DNA of 64,000 nucleotides, from contig CM053269.1 in the NCBI GenBank assembly GCA_028583415.1, positions 36,894,254-36,958,253 of the forward strand, in the 5' to 3' direction. Shown piece after piece: positions 20,355-31,815 of this stretch. How positions within the stretch are numbered: the stretch's first letter is position 1; every line of letters begins with the position of its first letter. The notes beneath the pieces were generated by a model. The model was given only the letters and a program-made list of their open reading frames with translations, did not search any database and was not told the DNA's origin. The translations under genes and the position numbers were made by a program. Source of the stretch: Protea cynaroides (taxonomy: Eukaryota; Streptophyta; Magnoliopsida; Proteales; Proteaceae).

Positions 20355-22228
20355 TGTAAGACCCGTATCATACTAACCGTCTTACCACCTTGTATCATGT
20401 CTCCCTATCATGGTCGAGCCAAGCAGACCAAGTGCGAGAAAAAACCACAAGGCTAGGTATGAACTTGAACCCAAAATTAGCTAATTAGGAGCATGTGGTC
20501 GCATTCCTAAACAGGTGTGGTCGACCACACCTCAGAATACAGCGACCACAGAAGTCTGGACGTGTGGTCACAGTTTTTGGTTGTGTGGTCGACGGGTTCT
20601 ATGACAACACCTGCGACCACACGAAGTCAGACAGACTCCGTGATTAGGAAACCTTCCTAATCCGAAGGGGGTTCTTTCCTAATCTATGTAGGACTCTATA
20701 TGGAGGGTTTTCCTCTATATATAAGATGTCCTTTAGCCTCTTTCATCTTTTTAGAACTCAAATTGAAAGAGAGAGAAAGAAAAGAGGAGGAAGAGAAAGA
20801 GAATTGAAGAGGAAGACTAAGATAAAGAAATTCAGGGAGAACTCTGAATCTTCAACAAATATAAGGTATGAAACCATCCCCCACATCAGTTGAATACCTA
20901 GAATAGATCATGAAGGAAATAGTGATTCAAAGTGAAACCCCAATCATCAAACCATTGACAAATTCTAAGAGATCCATGGAGGGAATTTATTAGGATGATG
21001 TATTGTGTAAAATATAAATTTTAAGTCATAGAACAATCATAGGAAGAATCATGATGATGAGGCAAGAAATCAAAACATGAAGGAATTGAGTTGGGAGTGG
21101 AAAAGTCGACCATCCCATGTGTGGTCGCATGATATGCGACCACACGGGACACACATAACCGACCACACACCCTCAAGAAGTTCCAGGGAGGGTGTGGTCG
21201 CATGTGTGGTCGCAGAATATGCGACCACACGAGACCCACAAAACCTACCACATACCCTCGGGAAAGTTCCAGGGAGGGTGTGGTCGCATGTATGGTCGCA
21301 TGATATGTGACCACACATAGCGACCATACGCCCTCGGGGAAAATTTAGGGAGGGTGTAATCGCATGTATGGTCGCATGATATGCGACCACACATAGCGAC
21401 CACATGCCCTCGGGGAAAATTCAAGGAGGGTGTGGTCGCATGTATGGTCGCATGATATGCGACCACACCTTGTGACCACACAACCTGTGGTCGTAGAAAC
21501 TGAGACTACAGGTGTAGCCGCACCTGCAACCAGTCAGCTTCTGGAAGTCCGAATTAATGAAAATAAATTTTAATTTAAAATCTATAAATTTGTTAGGTTT
21601 CCAAGTGGTCTAAAAGTGATTTACAAAGCTTGGACGAGGAACAACCATCGACCAAAGGTGAGGGAACAAGACCTAAATTAATTGGCTATAACAAACTATT
21701 TTACTTATTGAGTCCAATGCCATGAAAGATTCTATGCTTGTATGCTTGTAATGTGTATTTCACATGTCATCCAATATTTCTGTTATTATGGTTCATGCAT
21801 ATTTAATTCTGTATATTTATAACATGATGATGATGATGAAACTAGGAATAGGCATGTGAATGTATGTGTGTGGTTAGTGTGCTCGATGCAAGTGGAGCAT
21901 CAGGGGGACGACATTGTGGTTCATCCTGGTTACCAGACTCTAGCTCTATCTCTACTCAAGGATTGTCCACTAATATCGTCGTATCGCCATTACCTTAGCA
22001 AAATAATACGTCGTAGGGCATCAGGGGAGGGGGTCTCGGACCGTGTGGTCTCTGATTCTGTCGGGGGGCCTTAGCTCTATCTCTATGGACGTATTGAGGG
22101 ATGCTGGGGTGAGGCCTTGGATACACTGTTTAACAATAGGATTGGTTAGCTGCGAGCCCAGTTTGCAACCCCTCACCAATAGGGGCTTACGTGTTGGTAT
22201 GGGTAGGGCATCAGGGGAAGTGTTATGC
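20355..22228 (+). repeat. LTR1 of unit X, left part
   Basis: The LTR starts TGTAAGACCCGTATC. It has a TATA-like CTCTATATATAAG (about 20713), GGTCG boxes upstream of it (20514-20640) and five long palindromes of the form TGGTCGCATGATATGCGACCA downstream (21121-21467). The words TAGCTCTATCTCTA recur at 21941 and 22072. It is interrupted at 22228 by element E1 and resumes at 34004. Full length is about 2544 bp, unusually long for Tekay. Confidence 0.85.
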
Positions 22229-24423
22229 TATCACACCCCAATTCTGACTGAACCAGAAATGTGAGTGAACCGTCACTGAACCAACGGCTCATACTAGGAT
22301 CTTAATAAGACCGTGTCCACTCATACAAGCCATTGCACATAACTACAATCATAATATAATAAATACAGCGAAAGTCTTAAATTAAATGAACTGAGTGATC
22401 TATTGATAAAATTAAATAAAATATCCAATTATTCAAATACCCAAAACATAAATGAATATCTTTACATCAACTGTATTTCCATCTGAAAATAATAAAAATA
22501 AATTAATTCAAATCCTAAAGGTAGACGCAGAAAGGGCACTTGCATGAAGCGTCATGCTTGTCCTCTCCTACTTGCACGTCCAAAGCAGCCACACCTCCGT
22601 ACACTGGAGCATTCAGGTAATCCTCCACCGTATAACCTGCATCAACATCTAAAAACATGTATATATATACAGGGTGAGCTCACAACTTAGCTCAGTAAGA
22701 CGATCAGACAGTGCAACAAACATATGCATGAGTAACATTCACATTATGGTCTGGTTTTAAGTTTGTAATGTGCTATAGAAAGGATTGGCGGCTACCGCAC
22801 CTCTATACACGAATGTGTGAAGCCACCCAATGATCAAACACCACTGTCGTCCCACATGCACCCTATCATAGAATAGAGATAGAGCTAAGGCGTTCGGATC
22901 AAACACCACCAACACCTCCCCTAATACTCTATCCATACCAACACGTAAGCCCCTATCGACGAGGGCTTGCAAACTGGTCTCGCAACTAACCAGTCCTATA
23001 TATCATCACAGTAGGCCCTATCCCAGCGCAGCTCCCTACAGCATAGAGATAGAGCTAGAGTCTAGTGGCCAGGCCGGAGACCACAGTGCCACTTCCTTCC
23101 CCTGATACCCTACCTGCACCAAGCATGCTAAGACAGAATGATACGAAAGGTGTTAGTGTGAGAAATGATCCCAGACCTCCACTCCTTCCCATTCCACACA
23201 CCAACGAAAACAATCACATGCCTAACAGTCACATCCTAACATAGCGAGTATGCATGAACAATAATAAAAACTGAAAGTAAAAGATGACATGCGAGTATGC
23301 ACAAACATCATACCATAGAATCATGGTTATCAGCAACGATTTACTGTTTATTAATTTATTAAGGTTTAGGTCCGATTCCCTTACCTGAGGCTTGATTGAT
23401 AACTTTCCCCGTGTCACAAGGTCCAAACTTGCTATCACAAGGTCCTACATGATATTAGGGTTTAGTTAGAATAGTTCTCTTAGGATTTACGTTGGTCGGA
23501 AAACCAAAGGGATTACAAACACTCGTCATAGAGCATACCGATGGCAGTACCGGTCACGGCACTGTGGGGTAACCTGCAACCGGTATGGTCGATCGGTCCC
23601 CACAGACCAGTCCCCGGGAGGTACCAGTCGCAGTATCGGTCGCCTATGGTGCGACCGGTATGGTCGACTGATATGTCCAGAAGACCATACACTTGGTTCT
23701 CGCCTTCCGTCGGTCACCCCCTATTGATCCTAGGGTTTCTCCTACACATTCTAGGTCTGAACACTGAGTTAGAGTTGTTTTCAACTCCATTCAAGTCCTA
23801 GTTTCGATGATCTCAACCTAGAACTTGAATCTAGGATTTATCGACTAAATTAGGGTTTGTCGGTAAAATAGGGTTTAGATCAATACCTCGCTTTGCATGG
23901 TATTGATCCAAACATGACTAACCATCCTAGAACTATTAAAGTAAAGGAAGGTTTAAGCACTTACCATTGGTTCGCGGTAACGTGTTCTTCGTCCAACGGC
24001 AATGGCGGCTCTTCCCTCTCCTTCCTAGCTTCTTCTCCTTCTTCAGCTTCTTTATCCTCTCTAGGGTTTGTGAGGATCAATGAGAGAGGTTTTAGGAGGT
24101 TTAATGGTCCTTATATAAGCTAGGGTTAGGTTTAGGAAGTCTCCTAACATTAGAAAAGTCCTTTGGTTCGAAATTTGGAAAGTGGGACCCGCAAAGATCC
24201 ATTTTTGGATCCATGCTGCGCAGGCCATACCGCTCGACCATCAACCGGTACCAAGACCGGTACCATCGACCGGTATCCAATTTTCATACCTGAATTGGTC
24301 CGATTGGTCCGATTTCATTCCTGGTTGTCATTTGCTCGTATCGTCTAGTCCGGTGATGATTGGAAGACTTGTTACGACATGAATTAAAGGTTTAGATCAG
24401 GTTCATGGAGTGCGGGTCTTACA
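22229..24423 (-). repeat. E1 3' LTR
   Basis: This 2195 bp LTR reads TGTAAGACCCGCACTCC at its minus-strand start and GGGTGTGATA at its end. The TATA-like GCTTATATAAGG is at about 24111-24122. GGTCG-type palindromes lie upstream (24225-24280) and downstream (23540-23690) of it. A donor AATG|GTAAGT follows the leader (about 23965). TAGCTCTATCTCTA occurs twice (22874 and 23044, on the minus strand). The conserved small frame lies at 22515-22648. Confidence 0.88.
22515..22648 (-). other. conserved small Cys-rich frame in E1 3' LTR
   Basis: A frame of about 44 codons ends in TAG at 22515. A splice-acceptor-like GATGCAG|GT precedes most of it (exon side from 22636). Key features are VEDYLNAPVYG, VAALDVQ and a C-terminal CKCPFC. 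The same frame is found in the other LTRs that keep this part (32103, 34262, 43241, 57010). Comparison with LTR2 over 18 codons shows seven silent and about five replacement differences by my count, which favours a real protein. Function unknown; I do not recognise the family. Confidence 0.5.
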
Positions 24424-24530
24424 ACTCCCCCACCCTTAAAAGAAATTTTATCCCCGAAATTTGTATGTAGGTTTCACAACTCCCCCACCCTTAAAATAAA
24501 TTTCGTCCTCGAAATTTGGACGTACCTTGG
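24421..24530 (-). repeat. duplicated polypurine tract of E1
   Basis: Two 55 bp units (24421-24475 and 24476-24530) each read, on the minus strand, AAGGGTGGGGGAGTTGT. The unit next to the LTR is the polypurine tract that would prime plus-strand DNA. The extra unit carries the tract plus the first bases of an LTR-like start (TGTGAAACC). Only single tracts are seen in units X and Y. Confidence 0.7.
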
Positions 24531-27500
24531 TCATCAAAAAGGTTAGGGTATTCCTTTCGCATCGCGTTCTCTTCCTCCCAAGTGATTTCTTCTACATCTT
24601 GGCTTTTTCAATGCACCTTTACATAGTGGATATCCTTGTTTCGGAGATGTTGTACCTTTCAGCTTGTGAGCATCACATGTACTACTTCAAATGTCAAGTC
24701 CTCTGTCAAGTCTGGTGGGTCTACTGTCAAGATGTGTGATGGATCCCTGACATGCTTCTTCAGTAAAGAAACATGGAACACATCATGAACGCTTGACATG
24801 GATGGTGGTAGAGCCAGTTGATATGCCACATTACCACGTCTGGTCAAAATCTCGTATGATCCCACATACCTAGGGCATAGCTTTCCCTTCTTACCAAACC
24901 GTTTCAGACCTCGCACAGGTGATATCTTCAAGAATACCTTATCACCCACTGTAAACTCTAGATCTCGACGTCGGTCATCTACATAGTGCTTTTGTTGAAC
25001 TTGAGATGTCTTCACTCTTTCCTTGATTTGATCAATCACTCGGTAAGTTTCTTCGACGAACTCCGGTCCTACAATCATTCTCTCTCCCACCTCATTCCAT
25101 AACAGAGGTGTACGACATTTCTTCCCATAGAGTGCCTCATATGGAGCCATTTGGATTGTAGCCTAGTACTTGTTATAAGCAAACTTGATGAGCGATAGCT
25201 TCTCGTCCCAAGCTCCTTTGAAACCTAGGGCACATGCTCTGAGCATATCTTCCAAGATTTTAATAGTTCTTTCTGACTGCCTATCAATCTGAGGATGAAA
25301 AGTTGTGCTAAACTTCAACTTAGTTCCCATAACTTTTTGTAATCCTTTCCAGAACTTTGATGAAAAACAGGGATCTCTATCAGATACTATACTTTCTGGG
25401 ACGCCATGAAGTCTGACTATATTATCCACATATAGCTTGGCTAGCTTCTCCATGGTATACTGAGGTCTGACAGCAATGAATCGAGCTGTCTTAGTAAGTC
25501 GATCTACTATAACCCATACTGCATCCACTGACCTTGGTGTCAACGGTAGGCCAGTGACGAAATCCATTGTGATACAATCCCACTTCCATGCTGGCTCCGA
25601 TAGTGTTTGTAGCAAACCTGCGAGTCTCTGCCTTTTAGCTTTAACTTGCTAGCAATTTAGACATTGGAATACGAATCGAGCTACATCCACTTTCATACCC
25701 CTCCACCAATATCATCTTCTTAAATCATGGTACATCTTGGTGCTTCCTGGATGTACCAAATATGGGGTGTAATGTGCTTCTGTCATAACTCTATCTCTGA
25801 TATTTGAGTTCTCACTCTCAGGTATACATAATCATCCATGATACCTGAGTACCTTGTCTGAATCCAAGGTAAAGTTAGGGTTGTTTTTACCCTTCTCTAG
25901 ATCTTCTTGCACAGTCTTGAGGTGTGGATCCTGTAGGATTGCTACTTTGACCTCATCTATTAGATCCGATGAAATCTTCAGAACTGCGAACATCAATGTG
26001 AACTTATGAATTAAGCCTTGTTCCACTGGATCTCCCGCAGTCTCTAATATATAGTCTATATCCTTCTCTATTGAGCCTGAGGCTGCAGTACATAGTGCAG
26101 CATTTGTACTAGGTCCTGCCTTAGGTTTCAATGCCCACTTTCTTCTTAAGGCATCGGCCACAACGTTTGCCTTACCCAGATGGTACTAGATGTCACAATC
26201 ATAATCTTTTAATAGTTCCAGCCATCTCCCCTATCTCATATTCAGGTCTTTCTGAGTAAAAAGGTAAGTTAAACTCTTGTGATCCGACTTAATCTGAAAC
26301 TTTTCACCATAAAGGTAGTGCCTCCAAGTTTTGATTGCGTGAATGACTGCTGCTAACTCCAGATCATGCGTAGGATAGTTCTTCTCGTGCTCTTTCAACT
26401 GTCCTGATGCGTAGGCAATCACTTGTTCTCCTTGTATCAACACACATCCAAGACCTAACCCCGAGGCATCCGTATATAAGGTAAACGGAAAGCCTGGTGG
26501 TGAGATGGTCAAGATAGGTGCAGAGACTAGTCTTGACTTCAAAGTCTGAAAGCACTTCTCACACTCATCCATCCATATGAAGTTTTCCCCTTTCTTGGTT
26601 ATTCTAGTAAGTGGAACGGCGATCCTTGAGTAGTCTTCCATAAATCTTCTATAGTAACCAGCCAATCCAAGGAAACTACAAATCTTTGCAACTGATTTCG
26701 GTGCATCCCATCCTACTATAGCTGCGATCTTGCTTGGATCTACCTTGATACTGTCTGTAGATACTACGTGACCCAAAAAGGCCACTTCTTTTAGCCAAAA
26801 TTCACACTTCTTGAACTTGGCATAAAGTTTCTCTCTTCTCAGCCGTTGTAGGGCTGCTCTCAAATGTGTTGCATGAGTCTCCCTATCTTGTGAGTAGACC
26901 AATATGTCATTAATGAATACGATGACCGTAGTGTCCAACATGTCATGAAACACCCAGTTCATCAGTTCCATGAATGATGCTGGAGCGTTAGTCAACCCGA
27001 ATGACATTACAAGGAACTCATAATGTCCATACCTTGTCCTGAAAGCAGTCTTCGGAATATCTGCGGCCTTGATCTTCAATTGGTGATACCCTAATCTAAG
27101 ATCAATCTTCGAAAAAACCTTTGCACCCTGCAACTGATCGAACAGATCATCGATCCTAGGCAAAGGATATCGATTCTTGATGGTTAACTTGTTCAGCTCT
27201 CGATAGTCGATGCATAGCCGTACACTACCGTCCTTCTTCTTAACGAACAATACATGTGCTCCCCATGGTGATATGCTTGGTCATATGAAACCCTTATCTA
27301 GTAGTTCTTGTAATTGGATCTTCAACTCCTTTAATTCGGTAGGGGCCATCCTGTACGGTGCCTTAGACATCGGCACCGACCTTGGCATAAGGTCTATCAC
27401 GAACTCTATACCCTGTCTGGAGGTAGATCTTCTGAAAATACATCTGGAAACTCTCATACCACATCTAGATCTTCCATCTTTGGCACCTCTGCAGTGATGT

Positions 27501-27953
27501 CGACTACAGACACTAAGTACCCCACTCCTCCCTTCTTTAAGCATCTCTTAGCTTTTAGGGCAGAGAGGATCAGCTTCTGCTTCCTAGGTAACTTGGTTCC
27601 AGTGAAGCTAAACTCCTTTCCCTTATCATCTTTAAACAAGAGTTTTCTTTCACCACATAATAATCTAGTTGAATGATGGCCTAGCCAATCCATTCCTAAG
27701 ATGACGTCAAAGTCTGCCATCTCAAGTTGAACCAGATTTGCTTTTAGGTTTCAACCCTCAATACTAACTGTACACGGCCCATAGTATTCATTCAACGCCA
27801 CTTCGACTCCCAATGGAGAGCGAACTATCAAGATTGGGGTTAAATACTTGATAGGTAACTCCATTCACTTCCCAAAAGACATAGAAACAAAGGAGTGTGT
27901 GGCTCCAGAGTTAAAGAGTACTCTGGTGGGTACACCAGCTATATTTACAATTC
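24491..27953 (-). pseudogene. E1 pol: protease, RT, RNase H, integrase, chromodomain-like end
   Basis: Domains in order on the minus strand. Protease: NSGATHSF replaces DSGATHSF at 27904-27912, removing the catalytic Asp. RT: KIDLRLGYHQ is present but FIND replaces FIDD at 26906-26917. RNase H: LYTDASGLGLG (about 26470). Integrase core: MDFVTGLP, VSDRD and LEDML supply the three acidic residues (25230-25570). GPF/Y-type region: PRYVGSYEIL (about 24850). Chromodomain-like tail: EEITWEEENAM and EYPNLF (24530-24590), which marks the Tekay/Del chromoviruses. Several stops and frameshifts occur. The frame begins at the acceptor of the candidate intron 27954-28032. Confidence 0.88.
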
Positions 27954-28032
27954 CTGAAATTTAATTATTCCTTAATTCTACATGCTTAAACACAACAAAC
28001 AGTAAGCCAAATGTTAAGGGACGTAATCATAC
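27954..28032 (-). other. candidate intron between gag and pol, E1 (79 bases)
   Basis: The minus strand shows ACTG|GTATGA at the start and TTTCAG|GA at the end. Reading straight through meets in-frame stops, whereas removing these 79 bases joins gag to protease in frame. The same position carries a 69-base segment in units X, Y and W. Short introns of this size are near the lower limit for plants. Confidence 0.55.
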
Positions 28033-29318
28033 CAGTAACCACATCAGGTGATGTGGCTGCCTCCTCAGTGGTGACTGCAAATATCTTTCCTTGCTGTGGC
28101 AATTGCTTCTTAGGTAGAGTATAGGTCTTTGCATAATGACCCAATTGTTGACAGTTGAAGCATTTGACATTTGGGTTTTGTCCAGCTAACTGTGAGGGTG
28201 GTGGTGCAGTAGTATTTCTTGCTGGCACCACAGCAGACTGAGCCTTGTATGGGCGGAATGGTCTAGTGTTTTCTCTACCTGAAGTCTCAGTAGCAGGCCT
28301 CTTCAGTCCCTTGTTTTGAGTAAAGAAGCTATCTCTTTAGCTTGATTCAATTACTCTAGCAATCTGTACAGCCTCATTGTATACTTTCTTCTCCAAACCC
28401 AAGACGTGCTCTTGGATACTTCCTCGCAATCCCATGGTAAACCTATGGGTCTTGGTTTCTTCTTCTTGCATGCTTACCAGAGCGAAGAAAAATAGCTCTT
28501 CATACCTCTACTGGTAAGCATCGACAGTCAACTGGGATTGTTGCAGGTTCAAGAATTCCTTCTCCATTTGATCACGGAAGCTCTTCGGAAAGTACTTATC
28601 AAAGAAAGCTTCCTTGAATATCTCCCAAGTGATCTGAGTATGTCTTGTCTCCAAGTATGTCCGGGTAGAATTCCACCAGGCATTAGCATCTTCCTTAAGC
28701 ATGTGCGTAGCAAATAACACCTTTTCATACTCCGTACAAGTCATTAAATGGAAGTTATTCTCCAATTCAGCAACCTACTGTGGAGGCCACAGTGGTTTTC
28801 CTGGTTTCCCTGTGAAAGTAGGGGGTTTCCGTTTCAAGAACCTATCCACCGCTCGCCTTAGGTCATTTTGCCCCTATGCATTTGTTCCATACCATGGTGG
28901 TGGGTACGGATAGATCCCTTGATAGGCAGACGATGTTGGAAATTGGTGTGGTGGTTGTAGATTCTGTCCTTGGCCCATCGGCCCAGTACTACCATCCATT
29001 GGCAGTGTGTTGTTATTTCCCCCAAACTCAAGTATACCTTCTGTAGGGATAAATCCTAGTAGCCTGAACATCTTCAGCATCTCATTAAGGAACATTTTCT
29101 ACTGAGCTTCCATTTGATAAACCAAATTTGTTATAATTGTCTTGGAGTTAGTGTGAGGAGGTCCTGGCAAATTTGTTGGTGCTCTGGGATTGTCTTTCTC
29201 TACCGTCTGGGTTCACATTTTGCTCCTCAACACTTCCTGTTTCTACGTTGTCCTCGTCTTGGCGTACCCTGGAGTGGTGACGCCTTTGTGAGCCTCTACG
29301 ATCGTTTTTTCCTACCAT
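27986..29318 (-). pseudogene. E1 gag
   Basis: The start at 29318 was chosen because the first residues (MVGKNDRRGSQRR) parallel the starts of gag in units X and Y (MAGRRITRRGRN). The middle holds the capsid-like region with AWWNSTRTYLE and EAFFDKYFPKSFRDQM (28560-28690). The C-terminal zinc knuckle CFNCQQLGHYAKTY (28120-28165) has Tyr in place of the fourth Cys. Stops at codon 5 of the MEAQ segment (about 29100) and at least one frameshift break it. Unspliced, the frame stops at 27986 within the candidate intron. Confidence 0.8.
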
Positions 29319-29489
29319 CTCAGATTAGTTTTTCCTACTTGGATTTGAGAAGAAGACATAACACATAAGGTACAATCGAATAGTCATAATAGTGTTAGTC
29401 TTTAACAAGTGCAAGGCGAAACTCGTAAGGAAACTTAAATCAAATTTTTTACAAATTTTTTCCAAACTTTTCTGGGCTTCAAATAGTTG

Positions 29490-29735
29490 TCGGTCGCAAC
29501 ATACCGCTCGCGGCACTGTGTATGGTAGTGCGACCGGTACGTCCAGGCGGACAAACCTCTCGGAGCTCCCGAGGGGTACCGATCGATGTACCGGTCGTAA
29601 CCCTGTAGGAAATGGAGCGACCGGTATAGTCGACTGGTCAGAATTTTTCTCTGACTGAGAGATACTGGTCGATATACCTAAGGAGGTATCGATCGACCGG
29701 TATGGGCAAAACCGTCGACCGGTATGCCCAGAATG
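29490..29735. promoter_or_regulatory. E1 internal array of CGACCGGTA-type boxes
   Basis: At least seven boxes built on GACCGGTA or its complement TACCGGTC occur here, several paired as near-palindromes (CCGATCGATGTACCGGTC, ATCGATCGACCGGTATGG). The same boxes occur in both E1 LTRs (23540-23690, 24225-24280, 33120-33260, 33820-33850). Here they lie immediately upstream of the antisense gene's leader. A 192-codon minus-strand frame across this array is a repeat translation. Confidence 0.6.
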
Positions 29736-29884
29736 CCCTTTAAAATCGGGAAAAGTGAAAATCTCACTTCTTTTCTTCTTCCTCTCCGGTGGCGATTCCT
29801 CTCTAGCTTGGTGAGTTCCTACAGTCCGATCGATGGTCTTAGAAGCGGTTTTCTCCCGATCAAGACCTTGAGCGTCGTCTCCAA

Positions 29885-30314
29885 GTAAGTTTCTTCCTTC
29901 CATTCTTCCTTTTTACATCGTCTCTTCATAGTTTCATGCCCAAAAACTAGGTTTTTCTTGGTTTAGAAGATTCTAACCGTAAAAACTCTTTTTCTTCGGC
30001 TTAGAAAGGGTTTCGGGACCTCTACGAGCAAAAGCCCTCAACCAATTTGAGGTTCCACCGAATGGTTTTATAAAAAATTCAAATTTTTAGGTTTTTAACC
30101 TAGGTTTTTACAAAAAATCTAAATTTTCTGAAAATTCCTAAATTTCTTGTTTGATTAATGTATGATTGGTTTCCATGTGGTCTTGGGTGATGATGTAAGT
30201 CCTCCTCCCCAGGTTTTGGGTGAGTTCGAGGCTTTTGCTTAAATTACTGTCGTTATGCTGCCAAAATTTCAAAAATTTCTAACCAATTTCTCATTGTTTT
30301 GTCTTTGTTTGTAG
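29885..30314 (+). other. candidate leader intron of the E1 antisense gene (430 bases)
   Basis: Donor CCAA|GTAAGT at 29885 and acceptor TTTGTTTGTAG at 30314, six bases before the ATG of the antisense frame. The T-rich interior fits a plant intron. Units X and Y have introns of 440 and 441 bases at the same place (36188-36627 and 45154-45594). Confidence 0.55.
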
Positions 30315-30320
30315 CACCAA

Positions 30321-31464
30321 ATGTCTCAACGTAGAGGTGCGGGTAAACATTCATTCGGTCTTGGCATGAACCGTCCGCATCCTCTGGTTCCATAGCTTGA
30401 TGAGCGGTGGTTTTGTTCCGAGGCGGCACAAGCCCGTTTTCCTTAGATTGATGAGAAGAACAATGAGTTACACTATGACCACTCGCCCCAACCTAATCAA
30501 ACATTTCTATGCCAACTTGGAGATAGAGGGAAATGTCAATGACTTCAGCCAACGCAGGGAACTCCGCCTTACCAGTCTCGTCAAGGGTGTCCCTATATCT
30601 TTCAACACACACCAGCTTGCCGATCTTCTGGGGATCCCAAATGATGGGGACATGGTCTACTGCGCCCCTAAGATGAAGGGCTTTCTCACTGATGATCTGT
30701 GCCAAGAGATTTCGGAGCAGATCCTTAACCCAGGAGTGCCCATGAAAGCTGCTAGCTTGAGACCTGTTCCTTGGGTATATTGTCGCATCATCCAGCACAA
30801 TATCATTCCTTAGAGCGGCCACTACAGTGAGTTGTCTCAGCTCACTCAGTACTTGACCTATTGTGTCTGCACTGGGGAGCGGGTCTGTCTCCCTTGCATC
30901 ATTATCAGGACCATGCGTCAGGCTACTCTGCCTGATCAGACCAGTAACCTTCCATATGGCCGACTTATCACTACTCTTCTGCAGCGCTACGGGTGGACAT
31001 GAGGGGTGAGATTGCGGTTGAGGACACCATGACCTTTGACATTGACTGGGATGCCATTCTCCAGATGTGGATGGACAACCTGTTGATCAGTGATGAGGAG
31101 CTAGAGGCTCGTCCTCGTCCGCTCAGGAGGGTAACAGCCGCGACAGCAGCAGCAGCAGCAGCCAATGCAGCCCATGCAGAAGAGTCAAGGGATGATGGTA
31201 ATGATGATGATGATCAGATGGAGGACATTCAAGCACCGGCACCACAGCCCACACCTGTAGTGGGACCATCCCAGCCTCCTCCTGATACCATGATGGGTAT
31301 GTTTATGGAGATCCGGGATGCCCAGCGTGAGATGAGCCTTGACCTAGGGTGCCTTGCTTGTAGCCTTAGAGTCATGTAGGAGTAGGTACACTGGCTTAGG
31401 GTGGCTTATGAGCGTGACTATGACATCACTGACCCTATTCCTCCTATGCCCCTATCCCCATGAT
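30321..31464 (+). pseudogene. E1 antisense frame (plant transposon protein-like)
   Basis: The frame is read opposite to gag-pol, between the primer site and gag. It begins MSQRRGAGKHSFG and continues with DERWFCSEAAQARF, HFYANLEIEG, LTSLVKGVPISFN and LADLLGI (30500-30640), then an acidic and Ala-rich tail (31080-31210) and a QPPPDTMMGMFMEIRDAQRE end. The middle resembles, from memory, the domain annotated as putative plant transposon protein (Pfam Transposase_32). Two frameshifts and about four stops break it. Extra and antisense frames are known in plant gypsy elements. The function is unknown. Confidence 0.65.
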
Positions 31465-31508
31465 AGACCTCTTATTTTCTCTCTCTTTCAGCATGGTTTT
31501 TATATAAC

Positions 31509-31540
31509 AGGGTAACTGTCCGGCTTGTGGACTGTACCCT
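31509..31540 (+). other. conserved 3' box of the antisense gene, E1
   Basis: GGTAACTGTCCGGCTTGTGG followed by ACTGTACC is preserved on the antisense strand of units X (34899-34930) and Y (43879-43910), whose coding tails have diverged. GTCC...GGAC can pair as a small hairpin. It could be part of the 3' end signal of the antisense transcript. Confidence 0.4.
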
Positions 31541-31800
31541 GTAGCACTATTACCCTTGATACTTCTTTAAATATTTTAATAGAAATTTATGATTTTTCTC
31601 ACTTCTCATTAAGGTTTTTATCTAGAGCATGTCTATTTATTAATTCCACCTTTAGTATTGTACATTATGCTCTTTGGTATTTAGTCTCAGACATCAAACA
31701 AGTGCTTAAGGTGTATTTTTATTAAGACTTTTAAATTCTTCCTATCTCAGTTCATCGGCTCAATTAAGTGTAAATATGGTCTGTTGGACAGAGCCTAAGA

Positions 31801-31812
31801 GCTCTAATACCA
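31801..31812 (-). other. E1 primer binding site
   Basis: The minus strand reads TGGTATTAGAGC, three bases (ACT) after the LTR end GGGTGTGACA. It matches the initiator-methionine tRNA primer site at 11 of 12 positions. Confidence 0.85.
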
Positions 31813-31815
31813 AGT

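Noticed and set aside
21021..21481. Overlapping minus- and plus-strand frames rich in VVAYHATIHA-type text (also 41837-42260 and 51534-51962).
   Set aside because: These are frame translations of the palindromic LTR array with the same repeat period, not proteins.
21118..21540. Regular 25-base palindromes spaced 76-87 bases apart looked like a CRISPR array.
   Set aside because: Spacers are similar to each other, the palindromes vary, and the array lies inside plant LTRs and recurs at 41945 and 51703. It is an LTR tandem array.
29325..29903. A 192-codon minus-strand open frame in E1.
   Set aside because: It translates the CGACCGGTA box array and the antisense leader; no domain, and its composition follows the repeat.
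30493..30822. A 109-codon minus-strand frame opposite the E1 antisense gene.
   Set aside because: It is the shadow of the plus-strand frame, which has cross-subfamily conservation; the shadow has none.
30971..31165. Ala- and Ser-rich minus-strand frame, and similar plus-strand frames at 35282-35515 and 44066-44484.
   Set aside because: They are complements of the acidic and Ala-rich tail of the antisense gene, driven by GCA/GAT repeats.
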